Below are positions 62,106 through 64,000 of a stretch of 64,000 nucleotides of DNA, piece after piece (position 1 is the stretch's first letter; each line of letters opens with the position of its first letter). The DNA comes from JAGRKR01 sp041397725 (lineage in GTDB: Bacteria; Pseudomonadota; Alphaproteobacteria; Rhizobiales; Hyphomicrobiaceae), in assembly GCA_041397725.1 (NCBI GenBank), contig JAWKVZ010000008.1:62001-126000 (forward strand). The letters are read 5' to 3'. Position numbers and translations under genes: made by a program. The notes beneath the pieces are model-generated. The model was not told the origin of the DNA and made no database searches. It was given only the letters and a program-made list of their open reading frames with translations.

Positions 62106-62810
62106 TCATCGCCCGGCATCGAGGTGGGCGCGCACGTCGGCGAAGACGGCACGGAACATCTGCGGCGTCAGGCGACCGGTGTTCGTATTGTAGCGCGAGC
62201 AGTGATAGCTGTCGAAGAACGTCAGCCCATCGGCGAGTTGATGCCGGCGGCCGTGCGCGAAGGGCATGTCGGCAGCTCGGCGGTTGGCCGCCTTGACGAC
62301 GCTGTCGTGCGCGATGCGGCCGAGCGCGACGACGCACTCGAGGTTTGGCGAGGCGGCGATCCGGGCGCTCAGGAACGGCCGGCAGGCCGTGATCTCGGCC
62401 GGCGTCGGCTTGTTGGCCGGAGGCACGCAACGCACGGCGTTGGTGATGAGGCAATCGACCAGTGTCAGGCCGTCGTCGGGCCGGGCGTCATATGTGCCGC
62501 TGGCGAAGCCGAGGTCGAGTAGCGTGGCATAGAGCAGGTCGCCGGCATAGTCGCCGGTGAACGGTCGGCCGGTCCGGTTCGCGCCCTTGAGGCCGGGAGC
62601 CAGTCCGACGATGAGAAGGCGCGCATGCTCGCTGCCGAACGATGGGACGGGAGCGTTGAACCAGTCCGGCGCGGCGGCCGCGTTGTCGGCGCGCATCGCA
62701 GCCAGCCGCGGGCAGCGCCCGCAGTCGCGGGGCGGCTCGAGCGCGGCCGCATCGGGTGCTCGGGATGGTGAGGGGCGACGGGGCACCGCTCTGGCCTTCG
62801 CTCGGCTCAC
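62106..62810 (-). CDS. Family-5 uracil-DNA glycosylase (UdgB type)
   Basis: Removes uracil and related deaminated bases from DNA. The N-terminal DCGRCPRLAAMR supplies two Cys of the expected 4Fe-4S cluster; further Cys occur in LVDCLITNAVRCVPP and ITACRPF. Motif A is GLAPGLKGANRTGRPFTGD and the C-terminal motif is SYHCSRYNTNTGRLT, both typical of family 5 (motif A lacks the polar Asp/Asn of other families). 234 residues; the GTG at 62810 overlaps the NYN gene stop, so translation is coupled. Confidence 0.9.
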   Translation of the reverse strand: MSRAKARAVPRRPSPSRAPDAAALEPPRDCGRCPRLAAMRADNAAAAPDWFNAPVPSFGSEHARLLIVGLAPGLKGANRTGRPFTGDYAGDLLYATLLDLGFASGTYDARPDDGLTLVDCLITNAVRCVPPANKPTPAEITACRPFLSARIAASPNLECVVALGRIAHDSVVKAANRRAADMPFAHGRRHQLADGLTFFDSYHCSRYNTNTGRLTPQMFRAVFADVRAHLDAGR

Positions 62811-63421
62811 AGATCCGGCAGGTCTTCGTTGCCATAGCCGTCGTTCGACGAGCCGCGATAGGAGCGCGACGTGTCCCGCGGCGCGCGCTGCACCTGCTCA
62901 CGGCAGATGAGCGTCTCGAGATCCGCGAGATCGATGAACTGGTCGGCTTGCCGGCGCAATTCGTCGGCGACCATGGGCGGCTGCGTCTGCAGCGTCGAAA
63001 CGACGGTGACGCGCCGGCCTTTCTGCTGCAGGGCCGCCACGAGGGCGCGGAAGTCGCCGTCGCCCGAGAACAGCACGATGTGATCGAGATGGTCGGCGAG
63101 CTTCATGGCATCCACCGCCAGCTCGATGTCCATATTGCCCTTGATCTTGCGCCGGCCGGAAGCGTCGGTGAACTCCTTCGTGGACTTGGTCACCATGGTG
63201 TAGCCGTTGTAGGCCAGCCAATCCACGAGCGGCCGGATCGAGGAATACTCGCTCTCGTCGGCAAGGGCGGTGTAATAGAGCGCGCGCAGGAGGCAGCCCT
63301 TGGAGCGAAAGAGCACAAGCAGCCGCTTGTAGTCGATGTCGAAGCCGAGCGCCTTGGCGGTGGCGTAGAGGTTGGCGCCGTCTATGAACAGCGCCATGCG
63401 CTCGTTCGGGTAGAAATGCAT
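62807..63421 (-). CDS. NYN-domain protein (LabA/DUF88 family)
   Basis: The PIN-like NYN fold is shown by MALFIDGANLYATAKALGFD (first Asp), KIKGNMDIELAVDAM (central Asp) and HIVLFSGDGDFRALVAAL (Asp pair), all in place for metal binding, so an RNase is the expected activity. The C-terminal ~35 residues are a polar tail. The ATG at 63421 (204 residues) is chosen since AGG lies eight bases upstream; a GTG at 63430 is in frame. It overlaps udg by four bases. Confidence 0.88.
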   Translation of the reverse strand: MHFYPNERMALFIDGANLYATAKALGFDIDYKRLLVLFRSKGCLLRALYYTALADESEYSSIRPLVDWLAYNGYTMVTKSTKEFTDASGRRKIKGNMDIELAVDAMKLADHLDHIVLFSGDGDFRALVAALQQKGRRVTVVSTLQTQPPMVADELRRQADQFIDLADLETLICREQVQRAPRDTSRSYRGSSNDGYGNEDLPDL

Positions 63422-63694
63422 GTCAATCACCTAGGTTCAAAATGGCGGCGACGTTTGATCCGCAATCAGATCGTCAGTGTAGGCAATGGCTGAGCTTGTC
63501 AAGAGCCTGTCACCCATGTAGTGCGCAGAGCGCCGGACCACCAGCGGGCGGGTGCGCGCGCTGGACTGTCATGTGACGCTGATCAGGGTTTAAACTCCGC
63601 CGATGGAGGTGCGTCCCATCGGTGCCGGTGGCAAGGCGGCGCGGCTGTCGACGCGCCGTCGAGCCGGATCAGGCCAATACTCAAGGAACATGAC

Positions 63695-64000
63695 TTGGAC
63701 AAGGTTTTGCTCGGCCTTGGCGCAAATGTCGCAGGCCCGTGGGGCAACCCCGCGGAAACCGTTTCGAAGGCGGTTGCCCGCCTGGCCTCAGCCGGCGTCC
63801 AGGTGACGGCCTGCTCGCAACTCTACGTCACGCGGGCGATCGGGCCGGGCAACCAGCCGGACTATGTCAACGCCGTCGTGCTGGGGCGGACGCGGGAGAC
63901 GGCGCTGCGGCTGCTCGTGCGCCTGAAGCAGCTCGAGCGGCAGGCCGGACGGCGGCTGCGGCGGCGATGGTCGGCGCGCCCCCTCGACATCGACATTCTC
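63695..64000 (+). CDS. folK: 2-amino-4-hydroxy-6-hydroxymethyldihydropteridine pyrophosphokinase, N-terminal part (runs off window)
   Basis: FolK transfers pyrophosphate to the pterin in folate synthesis. The visible 102 residues contain LGLGANVAGPWGNPAETV, SQLYVTRAIGPGNQPDYVNA, LKQLERQAGRR and, at the window end, RRWSARPLDIDIL, the start of the catalytic Asp motif. The start appears to be TTG at 63695 with AAGGA seven bases upstream; the ATG at 63690 is in another frame. 264 bp separate it from the divergent NYN gene. Confidence 0.9.
   Translation, partial: MDKVLLGLGANVAGPWGNPAETVSKAVARLASAGVQVTACSQLYVTRAIGPGNQPDYVNAVVLGRTRETALRLLVRLKQLERQAGRRLRRRWSARPLDIDIL

Overview
The window is GC-rich chromosomal DNA of an alphaproteobacterium, most likely a member of the Hyphomicrobiales. 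The taxonomic hints are the conserved run SPOR protein-nagZ-scpA-scpB-tatABC-serS-surE-pcm-LysM/M23, two sequences matching the CtrA box TTAA-N7-TTAAC, and the smpB/dapA/folK neighbourhood. Genus cannot be named from sequence alone.

Region 1 (1-16.9 kb) is core genome. A partial SPOR-domain protein and nagZ (peptidoglycan), scpAB (condensin), an orphan ABC ATPase, tatABC, serS, surE, pcm and a LysM/M23 lipoprotein all lie on the plus strand. A cytochrome b561-YceI fusion and glyoxalase I follow on the minus strand, then a sirtuin, a double cold-shock-domain protein and a DUF192 protein.

Region 2 (17-25.4 kb) is accessory. Just after a tRNA-Pro lies a minus-strand operon parA / ribbon-helix-helix / TIR protein with a perfect CtrA box upstream. 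Next come a 1438-residue serralysin-type RTX metalloprotease and two unrecognised membrane proteins.

Region 3 (25.4-30.6 kb) carries an RND efflux pump with its adaptor, and a YaiI-family gene.

Region 4 (30.9-45 kb) looks like a cation/stress island. It has a universal-stress/P-type-ATPase chimeric remnant and a seven-subunit Mrp (Mnh/Pha) cation/proton antiporter operon whose G subunit is fused to a universal-stress-like domain. A histidine kinase and a sigma-54 NtrC-type regulator follow. Upstream of mrpA are two 18-bp dyads 32 bp apart and a near-consensus -24/-12 element, so the regulator probably controls this operon. A glycine-zipper stress protein, a small protein, a methyltransferase, a bacterioferritin and a fatty-acid-hydroxylase-family membrane protein complete the island.

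Region 5 (45-47.4 kb) is decayed DNA: a repeat-protein pseudogene, a DUF6880 remnant and a prim-pol gene next to tRNA-Ser, read here as the remains of an integrated element.

Region 6 (47.7-64 kb) holds a VOC protein with a benzoylformate-decarboxylase-like enzyme, then an operon encoding a BON/OmpA protein, a 35-residue membrane peptide and a membrane-anchored triple-HhH protein. It ends with a Cys-less peroxiredoxin-like protein, smpB, dapA, a lytic transglycosylase, an alpha/beta hydrolase, a DUF3775 protein, a family-5 uracil-DNA glycosylase overlapping a NYN-domain protein, and the 5' part of folK. Two tail-to-tail intergenic sites carry paired repeats that look related.
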